Positions 18,176 through 26,285 of a stretch of 64,000 nucleotides of DNA are shown here, piece after piece. The position numbers were made by a program, and so were the translations under genes. The DNA is from Limnohabitans sp. Rim8 (GTDB taxonomy: Bacteria; Pseudomonadota; Gammaproteobacteria; Burkholderiales; Burkholderiaceae_C), in NCBI RefSeq assembly GCF_945901735.1, contig NZ_CAMDLM010000002.1, positions 171,396 to 235,395 on the forward strand, read 5' to 3'. Below the pieces are notes generated by a model that searched no databases, was not told the origin of the DNA, and saw only the letters and a list, made by a program, of their open reading frames with translations. The first letter of the stretch is position 1, and each line of letters opens with the position of its first letter.

Positions 18176-19174
18176 ATGAAAAGCAGCGCTCATTTGTCTG
18201 TCGGTTTGAATCGCCGTGCCATGGCCTTGGGCGTCATGGGCGCTATGGCAATGCCCCTTGCTGCGCAAACCGCAACGGCTTACCCCAACCGCCCGATCCG
18301 GCTCGTGGTGCCTTACGCGCCGGGGGGTGGGCTGGACACCATCATGCGTTTGCTGGCGCCCAAGTTATCGGAAATTTTGGGTCAGCCCATCACGGTCGAA
18401 AACAAGGCAGGCGGCGGCACCATGATTGCCACCGACATGGTGGCCAAGGCGGCAGGTGACGGTTACACATGGCTGGCCACGGGGGCGCCGATCTTTCTCA
18501 ACCCAGCCTTGGGAATCAAGACGCCCTATGATGCCTTGCGTGATTTGGTGCCCATATCGCTGGTGGTCAACAACCCCGGCTTGCTGCTGGTCAACAACAA
18601 CTTGGGTGTTAAAACCGTCAAGGAACTGGTGGCTCTGGATGTCACCCAAAAAGGGGGGCTGAACTACGGCAGCGCTGGTCAAGGCAGCATCACGCACCTG
18701 GGCGGCGAATTGCTCAAGTCGCGATTGAAACTGAAGATGCAACACATCCCGTTCAATGGCAGTGCCCCAGCGTTGACCAACCTCATGGGTGCGCAAATTC
18801 CGGTTCTTGTAGACGCCATGATCCCTTCCTTCCCGCAAGTCAAGGCAGGCAAGGTCACCGCACTGGCCATTTTTGCCACGGAGCGTTCACCGCTGTTGCC
18901 GGATGTGCCGACCATGAACGAGTTGGGCTATTCCAACATGAACTTTGGCGGCACCTTTGGATTGATGGCCCCAGGCGGTACTCCCCCAGACATCATCCAG
19001 AAGATTCATGTTGCGCTGATGCAAACCTTGCAGGCGCCAGAGATGCGCAAGAGTCTGGTCGACCGCGGTTTTCAGGTGATTGGCAACACGCCGATTGAAT
19101 ATGGCCAATACATCCGTCGCGAAATCGAGGGCTGGACCCAGATCGTCAAGGACAACCAAATCAAGCCCGAGTGA
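18176..19174 (+). CDS. Bug/TctC-family periplasmic solute receptor
   Basis: A 332-residue receptor with a signal peptide ending near PLAAQTATA, then AYPNRPIRLVVPYAPGGGLD, the standard Bug N-terminus. An AGDGYTWLA motif follows near residue 95. AAGGAG lies upstream of ATG 18176; the longer frame starting inside the IclR gene is rejected. It follows the IclR gene closely. No membrane subunits are adjacent. Confidence 0.92.
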   Translation: MKSSAHLSVGLNRRAMALGVMGAMAMPLAAQTATAYPNRPIRLVVPYAPGGGLDTIMRLLAPKLSEILGQPITVENKAGGGTMIATDMVAKAAGDGYTWLATGAPIFLNPALGIKTPYDALRDLVPISLVVNNPGLLLVNNNLGVKTVKELVALDVTQKGGLNYGSAGQGSITHLGGELLKSRLKLKMQHIPFNGSAPALTNLMGAQIPVLVDAMIPSFPQVKAGKVTALAIFATERSPLLPDVPTMNELGYSNMNFGGTFGLMAPGGTPPDIIQKIHVALMQTLQAPEMRKSLVDRGFQVIGNTPIEYGQYIRREIEGWTQIVKDNQIKPE

Positions 19175-19222
19175 GTTCGAAGCCTTGGGGCCCAACTGCT
19201 GCACAGCATAAGCCGCAGACCT

Positions 19223-19402
19223 TTAAGGAATGTGTCCGTTGAACAATGGCTCCGCCTCCAACTTGGGTCGGTTGGGCTTGCCATAGGGTAAGTTGATATC
19301 CATCTGCTTGAGCTGGAAGTTCGAATGCACAGGTGAGGCCGACAGCATGATCGCAATGTGAGGGTGTCTCTGGGCAAAACGGGCGATGCGCTGCATCAAG
19401 GC
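19223..19402 (-). pseudogene. Remnant of a second LysR-type regulator (effector-domain fragment)
   Basis: Read on the minus strand, about 58 codons ending at a stop at 19223-19225 encode MQRIARFAQRHPHIAIMLSA, then HSNFQLKQMDINLPYGKP and LEAEPLFNGHIP. The order (RFxxRHPxIxxxLS, then a D-I-x-x-x-YG block, then AEPLF) resembles the start of a GcvA-type LysR effector domain. The DNA-binding part and the rest of the effector domain are absent. The fragment abuts the 3' end of the intact LysR gene on the same strand, in another frame. I read it as a degraded duplicate; chance similarity cannot be excluded. Confidence 0.4.
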
Positions 19403-20307
19403 CTGGCTGGCCTGAACGCCTCTGCCACAAAGTCCACAAAGGCCCGCACCCGTGCGGCCGATTTGTGTTGGGCCGGATAGACCGCGTAGATGTCGGCATC
19501 GGGCGTGTGGCACTGCACCAACAGTTGCACCAGTTGGCCTTGCGCCAGGTGCTCGCGGATGTCCCATTCGGCGCGCATCAAGATGCCGTGACCATCGAGC
19601 GCCCATTGCACGGCGATGCCGCCGTCGTTGGTGGTCAGGTTGCCGCGTGTTTTGAGGGTCTCGGTTTTGCCGGTGCGACCACGCGTCAGCTTGATCACGC
19701 CATAGGCCTCGTCGCCCTGGCGGATGCTGATGAAGTTGTGCCGCGCCAAGTCGGCCGTGGTTTTGGGCTCGCCGTGGCGCGCGATGTAGGCGGGCGATGC
19801 GCACAGCAGGCGCTGGTTGCTGGCGATCTTGCGAGCGATCACGCGCGCATCGGGCGGCGGGCCAAAGCGGATGCACACATCAAAGGCATCGTCACTCAGC
19901 GAGGGCGGGTCCACCGACAGTTGCAACTGCACATCGACTTGCGGGTACTGCTGCGCAAAGCGGCTGATCAGCGGACCGATGTGACTGCGGCCAAAGCCCA
20001 GCGTGGCATTGACCCGCAGCAAGCCGCTGGGCGTGGAGCGGCTGGCGCCGAGTTGCTCTTCCAGATCGGCCATTTCGGCCAGGATGCTGCGGGCGTGGCG
20101 CAACAAGGTTTCGCCTTCCACTGTCAGGCTCATGCGCCGTGTGGTGCGGTTGACCAAGGGCACACCCAAGCGGGTTTCCATTTGCGACAGGCGTTTGCTG
20201 ACGGCTGCCGTGGTGATGCGCATCTCGCGGGCGGCAGCGCTCAGACTTCCGGCCATGGCCAGAGCCGCAAAAAAGCCCAGATCAGCGGCTTGCAGGCGAG
20301 GTTCCAT
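19396..20307 (-). CDS. LysR-family regulator of the tartrate locus
   Basis: A 303-residue LysR protein. The N-terminal helix-turn-helix (FFAALAMAGSLSAAAREMRITTAAVSKRLSQ, core residues about 8-38) is followed by LGVPLVNRTTRRMSLT. The effector domain follows and the protein ends VDFVAEAFRPARP. The start at 20307 was chosen from the family N-terminus (MEPRLQAADLGFF). It is divergent from the tartrate dehydrogenase gene and a clear T-N11-A palindrome overlaps its start codon, so autorepression plus activation of the divergent operon is the likely scheme. Confidence 0.92.
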   Translation of the reverse strand: MEPRLQAADLGFFAALAMAGSLSAAAREMRITTAAVSKRLSQMETRLGVPLVNRTTRRMSLTVEGETLLRHARSILAEMADLEEQLGASRSTPSGLLRVNATLGFGRSHIGPLISRFAQQYPQVDVQLQLSVDPPSLSDDAFDVCIRFGPPPDARVIARKIASNQRLLCASPAYIARHGEPKTTADLARHNFISIRQGDEAYGVIKLTRGRTGKTETLKTRGNLTTNDGGIAVQWALDGHGILMRAEWDIREHLAQGQLVQLLVQCHTPDADIYAVYPAQHKSAARVRAFVDFVAEAFRPARP

Positions 20308-20330
20308 TGTTGATCTCAGGTTAACAATGG
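20304..20330. promoter_or_regulatory. LysR box (T-N11-A palindrome)
   Basis: CCATTGTT at 20304-20311 and AACAATGG at 20323-20330 are perfect inverted repeats separated by exactly 11 bases. This is the classic LysR-type T-N11-A arrangement. It overlaps the LysR start codon and lies 77 bases upstream of the divergent dehydrogenase start. Confidence 0.75.
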
Positions 20331-20407
20331 ATTGAATTTTAGGGTTTTTATTGAGATTTGAGCGCCGCACAATGTTGGCATTCTTTTTCACCTTAGAAAG
20401 CGCCCCC

Positions 20408-21472
20408 ATGAAAACCTACCGCATCGCCACCATCCCCGGAGACGGCATTGGCAAAGAAGTCATTCCCGCAGGCCAGCAAGTGATGCAGGCCTTGGCCAAA
20501 GCCTGTGGCACTTTCGCTTTTGAGTTTGAAAATTTTGACTGGGGTGGTGACCACTACCGCCAGCACGGCCTGATGATGCCCGCCGATGGCCTGGATGCCT
20601 TGCGTGGCAAAGACGCCATCTTGTTTGGCTCTGCTGGTGACCCGCACATTCCCGATCACATTACGCTGTGGGGCCTGCGCCTGAAGATTTGCCAAGGCTT
20701 TGACCAATACGCCAATGTGCGCCCCACGCGCATCCTGCCCGGCATCGACGCGCCGTTGAAGCGCTGCACGCCTAAGGACCTGGATTGGGTCATCGTGCGT
20801 GAAAACTCCGAAGGCGAATACGCCGGTGTGGGCGGCCGCGTGCACCAGGGCCACCCGATCGAGGCGGCGACCGACGTGTCCATCATGACCCGCGCAGGTG
20901 TCGAACGCATCATGCGCTTCGCCTTCAAATTGGCGCAGTCGCGCCCGCGCAAGCTGCTCACCGTGGTGACCAAATCCAACGCGCAGCGCCACGCCATGGT
21001 CATGTGGGATGAAATTGCGGTGCAGGTGTCCAAAGAGTTTCCCGATGTGAAGTGGGACAAGGAATTGGTCGATGCCGCCACCGCCCGCATGGTCAACCGC
21101 CCGGCCACGCTGGACACCCTGGTCGCCACCAACTTGCATGCCGACATCTTGAGCGATTTGGCGGCCGCGCTGGCAGGCAGCCTGGGCATTGCGCCCACCG
21201 GCAACATCGACCCCGAGCGCCGATACCCCAGCATGTTCGAGCCCATCCACGGTTCGGCCTTTGACATCATGGGCAAGGGCTTGGCCAACCCGGTGGGTAC
21301 GTTCTGGTCGGTGGTCATGCTGCTGGAACACATTGGCGAGATCGCCGCGGCGCAGCGCTTGATGGCTGTCATCGAAAGCGTCACGGCCAACCCGGCCTTG
21401 CACACCGGCGATTTGGGCGGGAAAGCCCTGACCGTCGATGTCACCCAGGCGGTATGCAAGGCCTTGGCTTGA
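20408..21472 (+). CDS. ttuC: Tartrate dehydrogenase/decarboxylase (TtuC-type)
   Basis: A 354-residue beta-decarboxylating dehydrogenase of the isopropylmalate/tartrate family. It begins KTYRIATIPGDGIGKEVIPA and contains LWGLRLKICQGFDQYANVRP, which is characteristic of TtuC/D-malate dehydrogenases. NAQRHAMVMWDE and the nucleotide-binding PIHGSAFDIMGKG segment follow. It uses NAD and a divalent metal to oxidise tartrate (or D-malate). ATG 20408 matches the family N-terminus. The neighbouring LysR regulator, Bug receptor and glycerate kinase reproduce a known tartrate-utilisation gene order. Confidence 0.9.
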   Translation: MKTYRIATIPGDGIGKEVIPAGQQVMQALAKACGTFAFEFENFDWGGDHYRQHGLMMPADGLDALRGKDAILFGSAGDPHIPDHITLWGLRLKICQGFDQYANVRPTRILPGIDAPLKRCTPKDLDWVIVRENSEGEYAGVGGRVHQGHPIEAATDVSIMTRAGVERIMRFAFKLAQSRPRKLLTVVTKSNAQRHAMVMWDEIAVQVSKEFPDVKWDKELVDAATARMVNRPATLDTLVATNLHADILSDLAAALAGSLGIAPTGNIDPERRYPSMFEPIHGSAFDIMGKGLANPVGTFWSVVMLLEHIGEIAAAQRLMAVIESVTANPALHTGDLGGKALTVDVTQAVCKALA

Positions 21473-21553
21473 GGCCATGATGCGCCTTGGATGCAGTTTG
21501 TCCATTTTCCAATTCAATGATTTATTCACCCCCACGCCTTGAAAGGTATGAAC

Positions 21554-22543
21554 ATGCGAGCCAAGTTTCTTCCCGTTGCCACCGCCTGCGCCCTGCTGGC
21601 TTGCGTGAGTGCCTTTGCGCAGGACTACCCTGTTGCCAACAAGACCATTACCTTTGTGTTGCCCTATGCGGCAGGCGGTCCCACCGACAAAGCCGCACGC
21701 GATCTGGCCCAGGCCATGAGCAAGGTCATGGCGGGGCACAGCATCGTGATCGACAACTCGGCAGGCGCCTCCGGCTCGATCGGTGCCAACAAGGTGGCCA
21801 AGGCGGGTGCCGATGGCTACACCCTCTTGTTCACGCACATCGCGCAAGCCACCTTGCCCACTTTTTTCCGCAACCTGCCCTACAACGTGGAAAGAGACTT
21901 TGAGTACATCGGCCTGGTCAGCGAGAACCCGATGAACTTGATCGGTCGCCCCAGCTTGCCGGCCAACAACATGACCGAGTTGGTGAGTTGGATCAACGCC
22001 AACAAAGGCAAGATCAATATCGCCAACGCAGGGCCTGGCTCGGCCTCGCACCTGTGCGGCATGTTGTTCCAGTCCACCCTCAAGGTGGACATGACCTCGG
22101 TGCCCTACAAAGGCACGGCACCGGCCATGACCGACCTGATTGGTGGCCAGGTGGATTTGATGTGCGACCAGACCACCACCACGATCCCGCAGATCGAGGG
22201 CAAGAAAGTCAAGTCCTATGCGGTGACCACGCCCACCCGCTTGACGGCAGCGGCCCTCAAAGATGCACCCACCATGCAAGAAGCCGGGCTGAAAGACTTC
22301 TCGGTCACCATCTGGCAAGGCTTGTATGCCCCCAAGGGCACGCCTGCCCCGGTCTTGAAGAAACTCAATGACGCCCTCAAGGCGGCCGTCAAAGACCCCG
22401 ACTTCATCCGCAAACAAGAAGGCGGTGGCGCCACCGTGATCACGGATGCACGCAATGACCCTGCAGGCCACAAAGCTTTTGTGATGTCTGAAGTGGCGAA
22501 GTGGGCACCTGTCATCCGGGCTGGTGGCATTTACGCGGATTGA
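21554..22543 (+). CDS. Bug/TctC-family periplasmic solute receptor (tartrate locus)
   Basis: A 329-residue receptor. The signal peptide (MRAKFLPVATACALLACVSAFAQ, core cleaved after AFA) is followed by the KTITFVLPYAAGGPTDK segment. An AGADGYTLL motif follows. AAAGG lies seven bases before ATG 21554; an ATG at 21548 is too close to it. The gene sits between ttuC and the glycerate kinase gene, so tartrate or a related C4 hydroxy acid is a reasonable ligand (inference). A strong hairpin follows the stop. Confidence 0.9.
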   Translation: MRAKFLPVATACALLACVSAFAQDYPVANKTITFVLPYAAGGPTDKAARDLAQAMSKVMAGHSIVIDNSAGASGSIGANKVAKAGADGYTLLFTHIAQATLPTFFRNLPYNVERDFEYIGLVSENPMNLIGRPSLPANNMTELVSWINANKGKINIANAGPGSASHLCGMLFQSTLKVDMTSVPYKGTAPAMTDLIGGQVDLMCDQTTTTIPQIEGKKVKSYAVTTPTRLTAAALKDAPTMQEAGLKDFSVTIWQGLYAPKGTPAPVLKKLNDALKAAVKDPDFIRKQEGGGATVITDARNDPAGHKAFVMSEVAKWAPVIRAGGIYAD

Positions 22544-22560
22544 CCTTAAGCTGCAAGCCA

Positions 22561-22600
22561 CAAAAGGGTGCATCGGTCTCTGGGCTGGTGCACCCTTTTG
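22561..22600 (+). terminator. Hairpin after the tartrate-locus receptor
   Basis: CAAAAGGGTGCA (22561-22572) and TGCACCCTTTTG (22589-22600) are perfect 12-bp arms around a 16-base loop. The descending arm ends in only four T residues, so it may act as a weak terminator or as an mRNA stabiliser between the receptor and glycerate kinase genes. Confidence 0.6.
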
Positions 22601-22670
22601 GCCTTCTTGGGCGTTGATCTGAAATGCCTTTATCCTTTGAGCCTGTTTGTTCGCCCAAGACCTTTTGACC

Positions 22671-23978
22671 ATGACCGATCCACAAACCATGTTGCGCCAC
22701 CTCTACGATGTGGCGGTGCAACGTGCCTTGCCGCTGCACAACATGGCGGCCCATTTGCCCACCCCGCCAGATCCTGCCAAGGGCCGCACCTTGGTGCTGG
22801 GCGCGGGCAAAGCTGGGGGCGCGATGGCGCAGGCGGTCGAGGCCCTGTGGCCCCACGACGCGCCACTGTCGGGCCTGGTGGTCACGCGCTATGACCACAC
22901 GCCGCCACGTCCAGCGGGCTTGCCTGCGCGCATTGAAGTGGTTGAAGCTGCACATCCGGTGCCCGATGCAGCAGGGCTGCAAGCGGCTGAGCGGATTTTG
23001 GAACTCACCAAAGGCTTGACCGCCGACGACCTGGTGCTGTGCCTGATCTCGGGCGGCGGCTCGTCTTTGCTGACTTTGCCCGCCGACGGCATCGGCTTGC
23101 AACTCAAACAAGACATCAACCGCCAACTGCTGGCCAGCGGGGCGAACATTGCTGAGATGAACTGCCTGCGCAAGCACCTGTCGCGCATCAAGGGCGGACG
23201 CCTGGCGGCGGCTTGTGCCCCGGCGCGGGTGGTCACGCTCACCATCAGCGATGTGCCGGGCGACGACCCGTCCATCATCGCCAGCGGCCCCACCGTGCCC
23301 GATGCCAGCACTTGCGCCGATGCGCTGGCCATTCTCCAGCGCTACGCCATCACCGTGCCCGATGCGGTGCTGCAGGCCTTGCGGACGGGTGTTTGGGAAA
23401 CGCCCAAACCCGGCTCGCCGGTGTTTGCAGGCCACAGCGTGCACATGATCGCCACGCCCCAGCAGTCGCTCGAGGCGGCAGCCGCTGCCGCGCGAGCCAT
23501 GGGGTTGAATGCTTACATCATGAGCGACGAGATCGAGGGCGAGTCACGCGAGGTGGCCAAGGTGCACGCGGCGCTGGCGCGTGCGGCGGCCAAGGGCCTG
23601 GGGCCTTTCACCAAGCCCTGCGTTATTTTGAGCGGCGGTGAAACCACGGTGACCCTCAAGGCCCAGCCTGCAGGCACGCCACGCGGCCGCGGTGGGCGGG
23701 CGGGGGAGTTTTGCATGGGCTTGGCCGAGGCCCTGCAAGGCCAGAGCGGCGTGTGGGCGCTGGCGGCCGATACCGACGGCATCGACGGCATCGAAGACAA
23801 CGCCGGGGCGCAAGTGGCTCCCGACACGCTGGCGCGCGCTGCCGAAAAAGGGCTAAAAGTGAGCGAGCACTTGCACCAAAATGATGCTTACGGTTTCTTT
23901 GAGCCGCTGGGCGACCTGGTCATCACCGGACCCACGCACACCAATGTGAACGACTTTCGAGCCATCCTGGTGAGGTGA
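22671..23978 (+). CDS. ttuD: Glycerate 2-kinase/hydroxypyruvate reductase-like (MOFRL family, TtuD-type)
   Basis: A 435-residue protein of the DUF4147 plus MOFRL architecture. It shows GAGKAGGAMAQAVEALWP near residue 45, LCLISGGGSSLL near 125, and the C-terminal MOFRL block with LSGGETTVT and GRGGRAGEFCMGLAEAL. The family was first named TtuD in tartrate loci as hydroxypyruvate reductase; homologues have been shown to phosphorylate glycerate. It would take the product of tartrate breakdown toward 2-phosphoglycerate. ATG 22671 is chosen over an upstream in-frame TTG. Confidence 0.88.
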   Translation: MTDPQTMLRHLYDVAVQRALPLHNMAAHLPTPPDPAKGRTLVLGAGKAGGAMAQAVEALWPHDAPLSGLVVTRYDHTPPRPAGLPARIEVVEAAHPVPDAAGLQAAERILELTKGLTADDLVLCLISGGGSSLLTLPADGIGLQLKQDINRQLLASGANIAEMNCLRKHLSRIKGGRLAAACAPARVVTLTISDVPGDDPSIIASGPTVPDASTCADALAILQRYAITVPDAVLQALRTGVWETPKPGSPVFAGHSVHMIATPQQSLEAAAAAARAMGLNAYIMSDEIEGESREVAKVHAALARAAAKGLGPFTKPCVILSGGETTVTLKAQPAGTPRGRGGRAGEFCMGLAEALQGQSGVWALAADTDGIDGIEDNAGAQVAPDTLARAAEKGLKVSEHLHQNDAYGFFEPLGDLVITGPTHTNVNDFRAILVR

Positions 23979-24040
23979 TGGGGCCTCATTGATGTGCGTC
24001 AAAGCCCACAGGCTGGGGCTCTGGCACATTGGGCTCCACC

Positions 24041-24667
24041 ATGTTGGATACCTCTTTGCCCCTTTTGTCCGAGCCCGCAGCCCCCGTGTCAGCTGGCACT
24101 GTGTTGCTGCACCGAGGTGACGCGGTAGACCGCATCCTGCACGTCATGCAGGGTCGGGTGGTGCTGGGGGTGATAGCGGATGGTCATATGGCGCACCAGC
24201 TGGGCGTGGTGGAGGGTCCATTTTGGCTAGAGGCTGCATCGGGTTTGTTGGGCTTGCCGCACGCGGTTGACGCGGTGGCCGAAACCGAGGTACATGTGCA
24301 ATACGTGAGCGTGCCCGATTTTGTGGCCGATGTGCACGCTTTGCCCGAGGCCTCGCAAAACCTGCTCATGGACATGGCGCGTTCGCAGCGCCAACAAAGC
24401 GAACTGGCGGTCAGTCGGGTGGCCAAAGATGCGGATGCGCGATGCGCTGAATGGCTCTTGCGCCATGCCCAACCCGACGAGCTTTTTGGCGGCTTGGCCG
24501 TGAAACTGACTGAGCGCAAGCGCACCATCGCCGCGCAGTTGGGCATCGCCCCTGAGACGTTTTCACGCGTGCTGCGTCACTTGCGTGAGCGCCAACTCAT
24601 CAGCGGTGGCGGCCGGGTGTTGGGCCTGCCCAACCCTCAAGCTTTGCGCGAGCTGGCTGGGGTTTGA
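24041..24667 (+). CDS. Crp/Fnr-family transcriptional regulator
   Basis: A 208-residue regulator. The N-terminal cyclic-nucleotide-binding-like beta barrel covers about residues 15-110 (VLLHRGDAVDRILHVMQGRV). A C-terminal helix-turn-helix, KRTIAAQLGIAPETFSRVLR, lies near 160-180. No N-terminal cysteine cluster like that of Fnr is seen, so it is not an iron-sulfur oxygen sensor of that kind. ATG 24041 is used; an upstream in-frame TTG is less likely. It is 62 bases after the glycerate kinase gene and convergent with the IorB gene. Target genes are unknown. Confidence 0.87.
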   Translation: MLDTSLPLLSEPAAPVSAGTVLLHRGDAVDRILHVMQGRVVLGVIADGHMAHQLGVVEGPFWLEAASGLLGLPHAVDAVAETEVHVQYVSVPDFVADVHALPEASQNLLMDMARSQRQQSELAVSRVAKDADARCAEWLLRHAQPDELFGGLAVKLTERKRTIAAQLGIAPETFSRVLRHLRERQLISGGGRVLGLPNPQALRELAGV

Positions 24668-24680
24668 GCCTGTTGTAGCC

Positions 24681-26258
24681 TTAGGATTTTTGCAGCCGCG
24701 GATTTTTCATCCACAACACGGGTTGTTCCTTGACCGGACGCGCCGGTGCACCGTGTTGCAGCAAGGCCTGGTCCAGCGCCTGACCCGCCTCGTCTTGCAG
24801 GGCCGCGTGGCGGATGCGGGCCACGGCAGCGGCTTGCTCAGCCAAAGGCACGGCCGAAGCCGCGCCGCACACATGGCGCAGGATGTGCAGCAGGTTGTCC
24901 TTGCCGCGCTCGTTGGTGCTGCCATACCCTTTGATGAGTTGGCCGCAGCGTGCCAGTTCCAAACCCAGCGCAGGGGACTGGTGTGTGGCGGTTTCGATGC
25001 CGTGCAGCCATTCTTCGATCAGTGCTTGCTCGGTCTGATAGCGGCTGCCCAGCGGGCGCAGCACGCGCAAGCTGGCCAAAAAGCGCAAGCTGGCCATGCC
25101 CCACAGTGCATGGCGTGCCACCTTGAGCGGCATGGACCAAGGCGCTTTGCCATTGGCTACGCGGGCGCGGTCCCAGCGCAGCAGCCGGTTGGCCAGGCTC
25201 TGCGGTAACAGGGCGGCCAGCTCGGGTACGCCGGGTTTGAAGTGGTCGTACACCTTGAGCACATCGCCCTCTTTGGCTTTGACTTCTTGCGTCACGCGTT
25301 CCCAGCGGCTGGCGCGGCTTTTCAGGTCGGCCACGCGGATGATGTCGTCAAACGCCATCCACAGGGCCAGCCAGCGGGTGGCCTCGGCGGTCACGGTGTG
25401 GGTGGCGTCGGCTGACGCGGATTCAGCCTCCAGCAAGCGGCCGAGCCGCTGCACATACAGGCGGGCATAAGCCGGGCCTTGGTATTCCACCAAGCGCTGG
25501 TGCGCCAAGCCCATCAGAGGGTGCAGCACGGTGGGAAACTGGGCCGCGACAGCGTCGGGCAAAACGGCCGAAGCCACCTGAGCAGGGGCCGCTGGCTTCA
25601 TCACCTGCTCCACATATTGCGCCTGTTCGCGCTGGCGCGTCACCAAGTCAAAAGCCGAGGCAAAGCCGCGCAGGCTGGCTTGAGCCGCCTTGCCAGGGCC
25701 TGCCAACACGGCCTCGTAATGCGACCGCGTGAAGGGCAGCAATCCGCTGCCTGCCATCGCGCCCAACATGACGGCGCTGACCAGGGTGCCGCTTTCCTGG
25801 CACAGGCGTGCCATGTCCATCACATGGTGTCGCAGGCTGTGCGCGGCCACCACATCGAGCAGCGGGCCTTCGGGGCGGCGGCCATCGCCCATGGTCATTT
25901 TTTCGGCGGTGGTCAGCGCTCGCGATGAGGCGCTGATGACCAAGGTGCGGTCGGCTGAAGCCAGGCCGTTGCCGATCTGGCGCGCGGTTTCCAGCAACTC
26001 TGAAGACACCAGCGCATCGAGCCGCCCAGGCAGCGGGTTCAGGCCCAGCACTGGCAAGCGGCCTTGCAGCTGGCTGTGGGGCAGGGGGTAGACCTCGAGG
26101 TAATAGGTGGTGGCCCCGGTGCGCTGCGCCACGCCGGGAATGGAGGTGGCTTGCGCCGGATAGCCCGCGTGGCGTGCCACATCGACCAGCCAGTCGGCCA
26201 GCACGCCGCCGCCTTCGCCGCCCAGGGCGCAGAGCAAGATGGAAATGGGTTGGGTCAT
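24681..26258 (-). CDS. iorB: Indolepyruvate ferredoxin oxidoreductase beta subunit, extended form
   Basis: A 525-residue protein. The first 200 residues form the gamma-like catalytic domain of 2-oxoacid:ferredoxin oxidoreductases (LCALGGEGGGVLADWLVDVA, then GVAQRTGATTYYLEVYP). The C-terminal 300 residues are an extra helical domain of the DUF6537 kind, absent from the short archaeal IorB. With IorA it would convert aryl-pyruvates to aryl-acetyl-CoA and reduce ferredoxin. It starts 27 bases after the alpha-subunit stop and is clearly in the same operon. Confidence 0.88.
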   Translation of the reverse strand: MTQPISILLCALGGEGGGVLADWLVDVARHAGYPAQATSIPGVAQRTGATTYYLEVYPLPHSQLQGRLPVLGLNPLPGRLDALVSSELLETARQIGNGLASADRTLVISASSRALTTAEKMTMGDGRRPEGPLLDVVAAHSLRHHVMDMARLCQESGTLVSAVMLGAMAGSGLLPFTRSHYEAVLAGPGKAAQASLRGFASAFDLVTRQREQAQYVEQVMKPAAPAQVASAVLPDAVAAQFPTVLHPLMGLAHQRLVEYQGPAYARLYVQRLGRLLEAESASADATHTVTAEATRWLALWMAFDDIIRVADLKSRASRWERVTQEVKAKEGDVLKVYDHFKPGVPELAALLPQSLANRLLRWDRARVANGKAPWSMPLKVARHALWGMASLRFLASLRVLRPLGSRYQTEQALIEEWLHGIETATHQSPALGLELARCGQLIKGYGSTNERGKDNLLHILRHVCGAASAVPLAEQAAAVARIRHAALQDEAGQALDQALLQHGAPARPVKEQPVLWMKNPRLQKS

Positions 26259-26285
26259 GGTTTCTCTCTCTGGCGTTTCAGCGGA

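Noticed and set aside
17278..19174. Receptor gene starting inside the IclR gene
   Set aside because: The frame is open upstream, but the signal peptide and ribosome site place the real start at 18176.
20393..22690. Very long open frame (about 765 codons) on the minus strand opposite the tartrate genes
   Set aside because: It lies wholly antisense to three well-supported plus-strand genes and its translation shows no recognisable domains; long antisense frames are common in GC-rich DNA.
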